A stretch of DNA of 64,000 nucleotides from contig NZ_FWWY01000001.1 in the NCBI RefSeq assembly GCF_900176145.1, positions 377,517 through 441,516 of the forward strand, written 5' to 3'. Source of the stretch: Sulfobacillus thermosulfidooxidans DSM 9293 (GTDB taxonomy: Bacteria; Bacillota; Sulfobacillia; Sulfobacillales; Sulfobacillaceae). The notes below the pieces were generated by a model that saw nothing but the letters and a program-made list of their open reading frames with translations, made no database searches and was not told the DNA's origin. The position numbers and the translations under genes are program-made. This document shows, in pieces, positions 52,345 through 59,719 of this stretch (position 1 is its first letter; every line of letters starts with the position of its first letter).

Positions 52345-52803
52345 TTAAATCCGTAACGTCGCAATTATTTTTTTGGGATTCAATAGCAAATCAAGGGCAA
52401 CATAAATATTCGGTACAAAAATATCCGCCACTTGAAGTACTTTGGCGGCTGTTCCCTCTGGGCCACCTGTAACAATGGACAAATCAGCCCGAGTAAACAT
52501 TTCATAATCATTCCAACCATTTCCTACGGCCACCACACCTCCTGCCAACTGTTCAACAAACCGTGCCTTGTCCTTGCCGGTTTTCACGATCTCTACCCGA
52601 ACAGGCAATGCTTTAAGGGCATTATGAACCGAGCCGAAAGAATCCGCTGTTAAAATCACACACGGAAGCAAATTTGAAACACGAAACAGTAAGGGCCCTA
52701 AATCGGGTAACAAATCACCTCCATTGGCTAACGTGCCATTAAAATCAAAAACGGCATGGGCGAGCTGCAGTTCGCCTTGGCCGGGAATATCAATGGTATA
52801 CAT
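52345..52803 (-). CDS. Soluble HAD phosphatase related to P-type ATPase P-domain (COG4087-like)
   Basis: The 152-residue minimal HAD protein has motif I 'AVFDFNGTLANGG', motif II 'VILTADSF', a conserved 'VKTGKDKARFVEQL' lysine and motif IV 'VAVGNGWNDYEMFTRADLSI'. It lacks a cap and membrane parts, like the COG4087 soluble P-type-ATPase-like phosphatases. The substrate is unknown. The ATG at 52803 lies eight bases after GAGG. Confidence 0.82.
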   Translation of the reverse strand: MYTIDIPGQGELQLAHAVFDFNGTLANGGDLLPDLGPLLFRVSNLLPCVILTADSFGSVHNALKALPVRVEIVKTGKDKARFVEQLAGGVVAVGNGWNDYEMFTRADLSIVTGGPEGTAAKVLQVADIFVPNIYVALDLLLNPKKIIATLRI

Positions 52804-52870
52804 CAAGACATCCTCTCCTACTTTTTCATTAACGGCTAATGTCTATCACACCTATGTGTTCAAAGAATTC

Positions 52871-53527
52871 TCACATCAGTGGAATTCTGAGGTTCTCCTT
52901 TGTCTCTTGACACGCCATCAAGGCATCAGCCAAGGAGGGCGATAAAAATTGACCATGGGTTACCATAACCCGGCAATAGCGAGTTAGCCATGTATGCCAC
53001 CACCGCTTACGCTGCCACTCCTTAGGAAAAAATGGTTTCCACCATCCTTTAATCTCAACCAGACCTTGATAATGCGCATAACACACCGAAAAACGTAAGG
53101 CTTGGCGAGCACGAGCCATTTGGACAAGATATCGACTAAATCGTAATATCAACGCCTTTTCGAACTCGCATGCGGAGCAAGACGCATACTCGCCGAGACG
53201 AACGGCAGCTAGAACGTGAGGACAATTGTGATTCATCGTGTCAGGCGATAAAGAATCTGCCCACTGGCATAAGTCCATAATATGCCGCGGACACAAAGTC
53301 CCGTCCTTCTTATTGCCATCATAAGCAGAAGATCTCATCATAACTTCTTGAAAATGGGTAGCTAATCCTCTTTGTTGACCCACACACATCATGCACTGGT
53401 CATCGTCTAAAGAACTTATAAACAAGTGATCCCACTGGGACGCCAAGATTGTTGGATAACGATCCCTTTTCCATAACAGTTTTCTCCAAATCCCTCTTGG
53501 CTTAAAAGCGATATTTCTTCTGGTCAT
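52871..53527 (-). CDS. Cysteine-rich protein translationally coupled to enolase
   Basis: The 218-residue protein shows two similar metal-site modules: 'CMMC...LCPRH' and 'CSAC...VCYAH', that is CxxC followed by CxxH, twice. This resembles DUF6062-type proteins, but the assignment is tentative. It is rich in Trp, Arg and Lys. Its ATG overlaps the enolase stop (ATGA), with AAGGAA upstream, so it is made together with enolase and comes under the same fluoride riboswitch. The function is unknown. Confidence 0.65.
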   Translation of the reverse strand: MTRRNIAFKPRGIWRKLLWKRDRYPTILASQWDHLFISSLDDDQCMMCVGQQRGLATHFQEVMMRSSAYDGNKKDGTLCPRHIMDLCQWADSLSPDTMNHNCPHVLAAVRLGEYASCSACEFEKALILRFSRYLVQMARARQALRFSVCYAHYQGLVEIKGWWKPFFPKEWQRKRWWHTWLTRYCRVMVTHGQFLSPSLADALMACQETKENLRIPLM

Positions 53528-54804
53528 TGTTCCTTCACTCGCTCTGAATCCCATCCAGCAAATGGTAAAGACGAATCCATGGCTTCGATGAGCAACAAAC
53601 GATTATATTTCGCCACACGCTCTCCACGCTGGGGAGCCCCTGCCTTAATAAAGCGAACACCGTCTGCTATGGCCAAATCAACCATCATGGTGTCACACGT
53701 TTCTCCGGAACGATGAGAGACAATCGCGTCCCATCCAGCATCATGAGTCATGGCAATAACTTCACGAGTTTCCGTCAAAGTACCAATTTGATTTAATTTA
53801 ATTAAAACCGCCGACGCTGCGCTTTCTTGAATACCTCGCATAACCCGTTCCTTGTTTGTGACAAAAATGTCATCGCCGACAATATTCACATGCTTAGGCA
53901 TTTCACGCATCAACTCGGCCCAATCAGACCAGGCATCTTCCGATAACCCATCCTCTATCGAAATGAGCGGATAATCCCTGACCCAGGTTTCATACTGATC
54001 AATAAGTTCTTGAGCCGTCACCTCATGGCCATACCATGCATACCGTCCGTTCTGAAATAGTTCACTCGCTGCCACATCAATGCCGAGCGCAATATCCCTT
54101 AACGGACGATATCCAGCCCGTTCGATACTCAAGATGAGCAACTCGAAAACTTCGCGAGGATCCGCGAATTCCGGGGCAAATCCTCCCTCGTCACCCACCG
54201 TCGTCCGGTATCCTTGCTGATGCAATATCTCTTTCAATACTGTGTAAGTGTCAACCCCCATCGCCACTGCTTCTTGCATACTGTCAGCGCCCCCAGGGAT
54301 AAGGAGAAATTCTTGAATTGGCATCTTCGTATCCGCGTGAACACCGCCGTTAATCACATTCATTTGGGGAATGGGAAGCCCAGGGGAGTAGTGAGAATTT
54401 AAATAGGCATAGGCAGGTAGGTTGCGATACGTAGCTGCCGCAGCACTCACGGCCAATGATACTCCTAAAATACTATTAGCTCCCCATCTGTGTTTGGAAG
54501 CGGTACCGTCGCCCCCGATTAACTGGTGATCAATATCGTCTTGTTGTTCTGGGTCTAACCCGAGAATAACAGGCCTAATCAAGTGATTCACGACGTGCAC
54601 CGCTCGCATGACGTCTCCCCGTCGATACAGACCAGACTGATCCCGAATTTCTTGAGCTTCATACCGTCCCGTAGATGCCCCGTGAGGAACAGCTGCTCCA
54701 CCTTTATGTCCGGTATCTAAGGTCACTTCGACAAAGAGGGTCGCATCAGCACGGGAATCTAAAATTTGGTACGCGTGAACATCGGCAATGGCTGCGTGAG
54801 GCAT
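53524..54804 (-). CDS. eno: Enolase under a fluoride riboswitch
   Basis: The 426-residue enzyme matches enolase: 'ILDSRADATLFVEVTLD', 'AAVPHGASTGRYEAQEIRD', 'VGDEGGFAPEF', 'ISIEDGLSEDAWSDWAELM', 'IVGDDIFVTNKERVMRGI' and 'VSHRSGETCDTMMVDLAIA', with the Mg2+ ligands and catalytic Lys/Glu. It converts 2-phosphoglycerate to phosphoenolpyruvate and is strongly inhibited by fluoride plus phosphate. Raising its level when fluoride is present would offset inhibition, which fits the riboswitch upstream. A Cys-rich gene follows with a four-base overlap. Confidence 0.97.
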   Translation of the reverse strand: MPHAAIADVHAYQILDSRADATLFVEVTLDTGHKGGAAVPHGASTGRYEAQEIRDQSGLYRRGDVMRAVHVVNHLIRPVILGLDPEQQDDIDHQLIGGDGTASKHRWGANSILGVSLAVSAAAATYRNLPAYAYLNSHYSPGLPIPQMNVINGGVHADTKMPIQEFLLIPGGADSMQEAVAMGVDTYTVLKEILHQQGYRTTVGDEGGFAPEFADPREVFELLILSIERAGYRPLRDIALGIDVAASELFQNGRYAWYGHEVTAQELIDQYETWVRDYPLISIEDGLSEDAWSDWAELMREMPKHVNIVGDDIFVTNKERVMRGIQESAASAVLIKLNQIGTLTETREVIAMTHDAGWDAIVSHRSGETCDTMMVDLAIADGVRFIKAGAPQRGERVAKYNRLLLIEAMDSSLPFAGWDSERVKEQ

Positions 54805-54841
54805 CCTCTTTCCTCCCTTGCGGATTATTTCTGGGAAGATG

Positions 54842-54874
54842 AAAAAATAACACCTTCCCCAGAGAAGGTGTTAT
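54842..54874 (-). terminator. Terminator of the enolase fluoride riboswitch
   Basis: On the minus strand an 11-pair stem (ATAACACCTTC with GAAGGTGTTAT, loop TCTGGG) is followed by six T residues. Its 5' arm contains the AACACC used by the aptamer pseudoknot, so ligand binding competes with termination. Confidence 0.9.
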
Positions 54875-54923
54875 TAGCGGCTACATCCGCATTTCGGCTC
54901 ACGCCAGGGCCAACACCATGACC
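54864..54923 (-). promoter_or_regulatory. Fluoride (crcB) riboswitch before eno
   Basis: On the minus strand GGTC-ATGGTGTT-GGCC forms the first stem and loop. A GGC-GTGA-GCC hairpin and a GCGG-ATGTAG-CCGC hairpin follow, then TAATAACACCTTC. Loop GGTGTT pairs with AACACC. The loop is identical to that of the DUF190 riboswitch. Two small hairpins in place of one make it a slightly unusual member. Fluoride should allow read-through into eno. Confidence 0.88.
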
Positions 54924-54936
54924 GATTATGATTAGT

Positions 54937-54966
54937 ATTGTGCCACGGTCGACTTTGTGTGGTCAA
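54937..54966 (-). promoter_or_regulatory. Promoter of the eno unit
   Basis: On the minus strand TTGACC (54966-54961), 18 bases, CACAAT (54942-54937). Transcription would begin just before the fluoride aptamer. Confidence 0.6.
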
Positions 54967-55019
54967 CGTCTAAATTCTTAAATGCATCACGAAGTATGAT
55001 TCTTATGGCGTAGATTTTC

Positions 55020-55048
55020 TTGACAGCATCAACAACACTCCCTAAACT
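55020..55048 (+). promoter_or_regulatory. Promoter of the CBS-like gene
   Basis: Perfect -35 TTGACA (55020-55025), 17-base spacer, -10 TAAACT (55043-55048). It is back-to-back with the enolase promoter, about 54 bases away, and 24 bases before the fluoride aptamer. Confidence 0.65.
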
Positions 55049-55071
55049 AAAATTAAATTATCAATGCAAAC

Positions 55072-55124
55072 GGGCCATGGAGCTGGCCTTATTAAATGTC
55101 GTTCTCGCGGCTAATGGCTCCTGA
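55072..55124 (+). promoter_or_regulatory. Fluoride (crcB) riboswitch before the CBS-like gene
   Basis: GGCC-ATGGAGCT-GGCC (55073-55088) forms the first stem and loop. GTCG pairs with CGGC in the second stem, and TAATGGCTCCTGAT follows. Loop GGAGC (55079-55083) pairs with GCTCC (55117-55121). These are the conserved crcB elements with a compensated change in the pseudoknot relative to the two other copies (GGAGC/GCTCC in place of GGTGT/ACACC). Confidence 0.92.
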
Positions 55125-55148
55125 TTATTTCCAATCAGGGGTTTTTTT
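55118..55148 (+). terminator. Terminator of the CBS-like gene's fluoride riboswitch
   Basis: CTCCTGATT pairs with AATCAGGGG (nine pairs with one G-T) around ATTTCC, then seven T residues. The 5' arm overlaps the pseudoknot bases CTCC, so aptamer and terminator compete. Confidence 0.92.
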
Positions 55149-55176
55149 ATTCCCTGATTCCGAAAGGGGAATTATC

Positions 55177-55668
55177 ATGAGCGTAGAACGCCTCCAATCT
55201 GAGTCATGGATTCTGCCCATTACGTCTAGCGATTGGCTGGAAGAACACCAGCTATTCAATTTAACTCCACATTACTTTCGTAAACTCACCGCTCCGGAAT
55301 TTACGATTGCGGTGGTCAACCGTCATAACCGGCTGATTGGTACCATTGGGTATCGGGAAGTTTTACAGGAACTTTTAGATACGGGATCGCAAGTGACGCA
55401 AAGTCTATGGCCCCCATTTACCTCGGTTGAAGAATCCGAGTGGTCATGGATGAAACGGATTCAAAACTTTACACCCATTCCGGCTGGACTCTTAATGCGT
55501 CCCGCTCCCCCTATATTGACCCCGCCGTGGGATTTGTGGCGCGCTGCAAGTCTATTGACCATGACCTCTCATGACGTGCTGTGGGCCGTTGATGAACGCA
55601 AAGTTCCGCAGGGTAAGATTACTATTGGGTCATTACAATATCATCCGGAATGGAATATGCTCACCTAA
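55177..55668 (+). CDS. CBS-domain-like protein controlled by a fluoride riboswitch
   Basis: The 163-residue soluble protein looks like a tandem CBS module. 'EFTIAVVNRHNRLIGTIGYREVLQELL' (~50-76) resembles a CBS strand-strand-helix, and 'GLLMRPAPPILTPPWDLWRAASLLTMTSHDVLWAVDERKVPQGKITIGSLQYH' (~110-160) a second. CBS pairs bind adenine nucleotides and often gate channels or enzymes. No channel is fused. The ATG at 55177 follows AAAGGGG and lies after the riboswitch terminator; earlier in-frame ATGs fall inside the RNA elements. It could sense nucleotide status during fluoride stress. The CBS assignment is by pattern only. Confidence 0.65.
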   Translation: MSVERLQSESWILPITSSDWLEEHQLFNLTPHYFRKLTAPEFTIAVVNRHNRLIGTIGYREVLQELLDTGSQVTQSLWPPFTSVEESEWSWMKRIQNFTPIPAGLLMRPAPPILTPPWDLWRAASLLTMTSHDVLWAVDERKVPQGKITIGSLQYHPEWNMLT

Positions 55669-55693
55669 AGAAGCCATCACTCTTTGCCATCGC

Positions 55694-55729
55694 AGATCCT
55701 CTGTGGAAGCACTTTGCCACAGAGGATCT
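55694..55729 (+). terminator. Hairpin after the CBS-like gene
   Basis: AGATCCTCTGTGG pairs with CCACAGAGGATCT (13 pairs, ten-base loop), followed by TAAAG. It is strong as a stem but lacks a long U-tract. Confidence 0.7.
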
Positions 55730-55845
55730 TAAAGAAGATAAGAGGGAAAAAACCATTTGTCTGGATTCTCATTACGACTTATTACGACTTAAGAATAAAG
55801 TGAATAGGTGACCATCAACTTCATTCATTGTTATAGGCTTAGCGG

Positions 55846-56208
55846 TTAAATCCATTCTAAATCGCTGACCGTTTGGTCCGTAACCACATTTCCCGTATGT
55901 TTGGGGGCCTTAGGTTCCAATAACAAAACTTGTACTTCCTGAGCTGCCACCGGCATATGATCGACACCATGGGGAATCACGACGAATTCCCCTTCTCGCA
56001 CCGTCAGATCCTGGTCTCGCATTCGAATTTGTAAGGTCCCTTTAACAACCAAAAACATTTCATCTTCCTCTTCGTGACGGTGCCACACAAATTCTCCTTG
56101 GAGTTTAGCTAGCTTCACATACATATCATTGACTTCGCCCACAATCTTGGGATGCCAGGTTTCATGAAATAACCGAAATTTTTCCGACAAATTGACAGGA
56201 GATATCAT
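55846..56208 (-). CDS. Single-domain cupin
   Basis: The 120-residue protein contains the cupin metal motif 'GEFVWHRHEEEDEMFLVVKGTLQIRMRDQDLTVREGEFVVIPHGVDHMPVA', with the two-His-one-Glu plus His ligands of mononuclear cupins. Catalytic or binding specificity is unknown. The ATG at 56208 is used; AAGGG is about 12 bases upstream. It follows the ArsC-like gene in the same direction. Confidence 0.85.
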   Translation of the reverse strand: MISPVNLSEKFRLFHETWHPKIVGEVNDMYVKLAKLQGEFVWHRHEEEDEMFLVVKGTLQIRMRDQDLTVREGEFVVIPHGVDHMPVAAQEVQVLLLEPKAPKHTGNVVTDQTVSDLEWI

Positions 56209-56310
56209 AAAGGTCAACACCCTTTTCTGTTTAAAGTCTAGCTTGTTCGATGAGAACGTAGGACGAATATTCCCCAATGCACACCGAGAGTAAAAGGACA
56301 GCCAGCGCAT

Positions 56311-56760
56311 TTAAGATTTTTCATCATGGATCCAAGGCTGATCATCCAATAATTTTCGAACATGACGGACAATCTCATCACGCAGTGTTCTCAGCCCATT
56401 CATGTGTGTTATGGGATCTACTGAGCTTGACACGTCAGGTCCCGGAATCGACCAGTGCACGTGATAAGGTCCAGGAGGAGGAATAGGACAAACAGCACGA
56501 CTTGGATCACATAAGGTTACGACGACATCAAAATCTGCCATGTCATAAAGAGCCAAAGGCACAGGAGAATGCATCACAAAAGGTATTCCAATTTCTTCAA
56601 GAAGCTGTGACAATTCGACCCGTACTTGTTGGGCAGGATTGACTCCGGCACTAAATGCTTCGATATGTTGTCCACCGAACCAGTGGGCGGCAGCTTCGGC
56701 AATTTGACTGCGAAGCGCATTTTCTCCTCACACAAACAATATTTTCACGACTTGGGACAT
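56311..56760 (-). CDS. arsC: ArsC-like arsenate reductase with in-frame UGA (probable selenocysteine)
   Basis: Read from ATG 56760 the frame gives 'MSQVVKILFV', then UGA (56730-56728), then 'GENALRSQIAEAAAHWFGGQHIEAFSAG', and continues to 56311 (149 residues). UGA sits exactly at the nucleophile of the CX5R phosphatase loop of thioredoxin-coupled ArsC ('FVCxxNxxRSQ'). The two resolving cysteines are intact ('TLCDPSRAVCP'), and AAGGGG lies nine bases before the ATG. A SECIS-like hairpin follows the UGA. A standard caller would start at TTG 56613 and lose the active site. It probably encodes a selenocysteine ArsC; a nonsense mutation or base error is the alternative. Confidence 0.75.
56693..56716 (-). 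other. SECIS-like hairpin after the arsC UGA
   Basis: On the minus strand GCTTCG-CA pairs with TG-(C)-CGAAGC around the loop GTCAAAT. The loop begins with GU and its first base is the 20th after the UGA, within the spacing expected for bacterial SECIS elements bound by SelB. Confidence 0.55.
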
Positions 56761-57029
56761 CTTGACCCACCCCTTTTGACTAAGCCAAGTTCATTATACA
56801 ATAAGGATATAACAGTTTATGGATACCAATATCCAGATACATAGACGGCGGCATCAATAACAAGACCACAGCGTAATGTGAAACAGATTACAGTCATGAC
56901 ATCTAATCTTATCTACAATGAAATCCAGCCATTAAGCGGTTTTTAAAGTTCGCGATTTTCTAGCGTTATCTGTTCATCTCTAAAGCCGTATGCTTCGCAA
57001 TTGATATCCCAAGAAGGGAGAACGTCCCT

Positions 57030-57268
57030 ATGCCGTCTGTCGATATTTACACGCATCCCGGGTGTCCTGGGGTGAAGCTGCCGAAATATTTTTTAAACAA
57101 CGAGGAATTCCTTATCAGATCTATAACATTGCCGACAATATCGTAGCCCAACAAAAAATGCAGCAATGGGGCTATAAAGAAACGCCCATCTTAGTGATTG
57201 GAGAGCAGATCCTTCGCGGATTTGATCCTGTCGCCTTAGAACAATGGTGGCGTCATAGCACATCGTGA
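57030..57268 (+). pseudogene. Glutaredoxin-like gene with an apparent frameshift
   Basis: From ATG 57030 (AAGGGAG nine bases upstream) the frame reads 'MPSVDIYTHPGCPG', the glutaredoxin start. It then loses homology. One base back, the frame continues 'GEAAEIFFKQRGIPYQIYNIADNIVAQQKMQQWGYKETPILVIGEQILRGFDPVALEQWW', the rest of a glutaredoxin/NrdH fold. The break is at a run of four G (57069-57072). A fifth G, or a -1 slip there, would restore a continuous protein with a C-P-G-G active site instead of C-P-x-C. It may be a mutation, a sequencing error in the G run, or a programmed shift. Confidence 0.7.
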
Positions 57269-57320
57269 TAAATTCATCCCTTCACCGGTCTGCTGGCATC
57301 GTCGTTCCGGTGCTTATCAA

Positions 57321-58715
57321 TTGCCAGTGGAAACAAAAGACGTATGTCTCACGGCATCCTTAAGCAACCTTAAAGCCATCTTAAGCCATCTTAAGCAGCA
57401 AGAAGGAGTGATTAACACGACCTCAAAAACCCTTTTCCCGGTCTCGTTTGAAACCATTACCCCAGACACCGTGCTCAAAGCCTATCATGACATTCGAGCG
57501 ACAACGATGAACTTAACAATGCCGCTCGAAACCGAAGATTATGTCATTCAAAGTTGTCCTGAAGCAAGTCCGCCAAAATGGCATTTAGCCCATACGACCT
57601 GGTTTTTTGAGACATTCATTTTACAGCCATTCTGTGATACCTATCGTCCCGAACAAGATGCCTACCGCATGTTATTTAATTCCTATTATGAACAAGTCGG
57701 CCCTTACTTTCCAAGAGACCGTCGGGGAACATTATCTCGCCCCACTGTTCAGGACATCATACACTATCGGCAAAAAGTTGATGATCAAATCACGCAATGG
57801 ATTCCTAGGTTATCTATGCCGCTTTTCAGCCGGATTGCTGAGCTTATTGGCTGGGGACTCCATCATGAACAACAGCATCAAGAACTTTTGATGATGGACA
57901 TTTTGGCTAATTTTGCTGCAAATCCCCTTTTCCCCGCTTATCAGGATAACCCCTCAACCTGGGAGTCTTTAACCATCTCTCCTTGGCAATGGCTCGAAAT
58001 TCCGGAAGGAATCACGTTTTTAGGTTACGAGGGAACAGGGTTTTCCTATGATAATGAAAAGCCTCGGCACAAAGTCTGGTTAACCCCCGCCCGCATTGCC
58101 AACCGTACTGTAACCAATCACGAATTTCTTGAATTCATTTTAGATGGCGGCTACCAAAATCCCACACTGTGGCTTTCGGATGGTTGGCATTGGTTATTGG
58201 ACCATCATTGGCAACATCCCCGATATTGGCACCAAATCGACGGAGAATGGTTTGAATTCACCCTCTTGGGTCTTCTACCCTTACAACTCAATGCACCCGT
58301 CGTGCATCTCAGCTATTATGAAGCGGACGCTTTCGCTAGGTGGCGAGGGGGACGCTTACCCACCGAAGCCGAGTGGGAATGGGCAGCCACTCATCTGCCG
58401 ATAACGGCCAGCAATTTTCTAGAATCCCAAATCTTTCATCCTGAACCGGTAATAGGCCCCCTAAATACGATGCTCGCCACCTTAGGCGGGGTATGGGAAT
58501 GGACCCAAAGTCCTTACGCCCCATATCCAGGCTATCATGCTCCGAAGGGTGCTTTAGGTGAATACAACGGAAAATTCATGAACGGACAATATGTTCTGCG
58601 TGGTGGATGTGCCCTCACTCCTCAGTCACATATTCGCACCACCTACCGAAACTTTTTTTCTCCGGAATCCACATGGGCTTTTTCAGGATTACGATTGGCA
58701 GGAGATGTCCAATGA
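57321..58715 (+). CDS. egtB: Ergothioneine biosynthesis sulfoxide synthase EgtB
   Basis: The ~464-residue enzyme has an N-terminal DinB-like domain with 'PPKWHLAHTTWFFETFIL' and the iron site 'GWGLHHEQQHQELLMMDIL' (HxxxHxE). A C-terminal formylglycine-enzyme-like domain follows ('ITFLGYEGTGFSYDNEKPRHKVWL', 'RWRGGRLPTEAEWEWAA', 'VLRGGCALTPQSHIRTTYRNFF'). It joins a thiol to trimethylhistidine using O2. The start is uncertain: TTG 57321 lacks a ribosome site, and AAGGAG at 57403-57408 has no ideal start after it. A tandem repeat (AGCCATCTTA) lies in the first codons. It overlaps egtD by four bases. Confidence 0.9.
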   Translation: MPVETKDVCLTASLSNLKAILSHLKQQEGVINTTSKTLFPVSFETITPDTVLKAYHDIRATTMNLTMPLETEDYVIQSCPEASPPKWHLAHTTWFFETFILQPFCDTYRPEQDAYRMLFNSYYEQVGPYFPRDRRGTLSRPTVQDIIHYRQKVDDQITQWIPRLSMPLFSRIAELIGWGLHHEQQHQELLMMDILANFAANPLFPAYQDNPSTWESLTISPWQWLEIPEGITFLGYEGTGFSYDNEKPRHKVWLTPARIANRTVTNHEFLEFILDGGYQNPTLWLSDGWHWLLDHHWQHPRYWHQIDGEWFEFTLLGLLPLQLNAPVVHLSYYEADAFARWRGGRLPTEAEWEWAATHLPITASNFLESQIFHPEPVIGPLNTMLATLGGVWEWTQSPYAPYPGYHAPKGALGEYNGKFMNGQYVLRGGCALTPQSHIRTTYRNFFSPESTWAFSGLRLAGDVQ

Positions 58716-59719
58716 ACCAAGAACGATCACGATATCATATTATTGACCGTCAACCTAAATCGGAAGATATTTTAACGGAAGTGTTAGATGGCCTGTCCCA
58801 ACGTCCCAAGCGTTTGCCCCCAAAGTTATTTTACGACGCTCAAGGATCCTTGCTGTTCGAAGCAATTACCAAGCAGCCTGAATATTATCTCACCCGTGCT
58901 GAACAAGCGATCTTAGATCACATCCAAGAACCTTTACAGGCCCTGGTGCCTCATCCCGTTACCCTGATCGAACTGGGCAGCGGTAGCGGCGCCAAGACAC
59001 GCCAGTTGCTTCGCCATTTGCCCCAAGCCACCACATATGTTGCCATTGATATATCGTTGGATGCGTTACACTCTGCCTTATCCGCATTGTCTCAGGAGTT
59101 TTTGCACCGTCAGTTCATTGGAGTCGCCGCAGATTATGGAGCAGCGTTCTCGTTGCCTCAAACTATCGACAAAAATCCCAAGCTTTTGGTCTATTTAGGA
59201 TCAACGCTTGGCAATTTTGATCCTCCAGAGGCGCAAGAGTTTCTTGAACGGTGGGCCCAAAACCTATCCTCCTGTGATGCTTTATTGATTGGCATTGACT
59301 TAAAAAAGCAAGCCAGCATCCTGCATCATGCTTATAATGACGCGAAAGGGATTACGGCAGCGTTCAATCGCAATGTTCTGACTCGCATTAACCGCGAGTG
59401 CGGCGCCAACTTTCCCGTCAACCATTTTAGCCATCATGCCGAATACCAAGCTCAAAATGGACGGATTGCGATGTATTTGGTTAGTCATTATGCTCATCGA
59501 GTGAGCATTGCCGGGCATGAATTTGTCTTTGAGCAGGGTGAACGCATCCTCACCGAGTACTCCTATAAATACACCATTACCGAGTTTCAAACCTTGGCAC
59601 GTCAAGCTGGGTGGATACCCCTTGCCGTCTGGACCGATCCACGTAATGCCTTTAGTCTTCATTATTTACGTCCCTTTCCGAAGGGAACAAAGGATGGAAT
59701 CCATGAAAACGAAATTTGA
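58712..59719 (+). CDS. egtD: Histidine N-alpha-methyltransferase EgtD
   Basis: The 335-residue enzyme has the family opening 'RPKRLPPKLFYDAQGSLLFEAITKQPEYYLTRAEQAIL', the SAM site 'TLIELGSGSGAKTRQLLRHL', 'YLGSTLGNFDP' and the C-terminal 'EYSYKYTITEFQTLARQAGWIPLAVWTDPRNAFSLHYLRP'. It trimethylates histidine, the first step to ergothioneine. AGGAG is seven bases before the ATG, which overlaps the egtB stop (ATGA). With egtB it forms a minimal ergothioneine module; egtA, egtC and egtE are not present in the window. Confidence 0.95.
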   Translation: MNQERSRYHIIDRQPKSEDILTEVLDGLSQRPKRLPPKLFYDAQGSLLFEAITKQPEYYLTRAEQAILDHIQEPLQALVPHPVTLIELGSGSGAKTRQLLRHLPQATTYVAIDISLDALHSALSALSQEFLHRQFIGVAADYGAAFSLPQTIDKNPKLLVYLGSTLGNFDPPEAQEFLERWAQNLSSCDALLIGIDLKKQASILHHAYNDAKGITAAFNRNVLTRINRECGANFPVNHFSHHAEYQAQNGRIAMYLVSHYAHRVSIAGHEFVFEQGERILTEYSYKYTITEFQTLARQAGWIPLAVWTDPRNAFSLHYLRPFPKGTKDGIHENEI

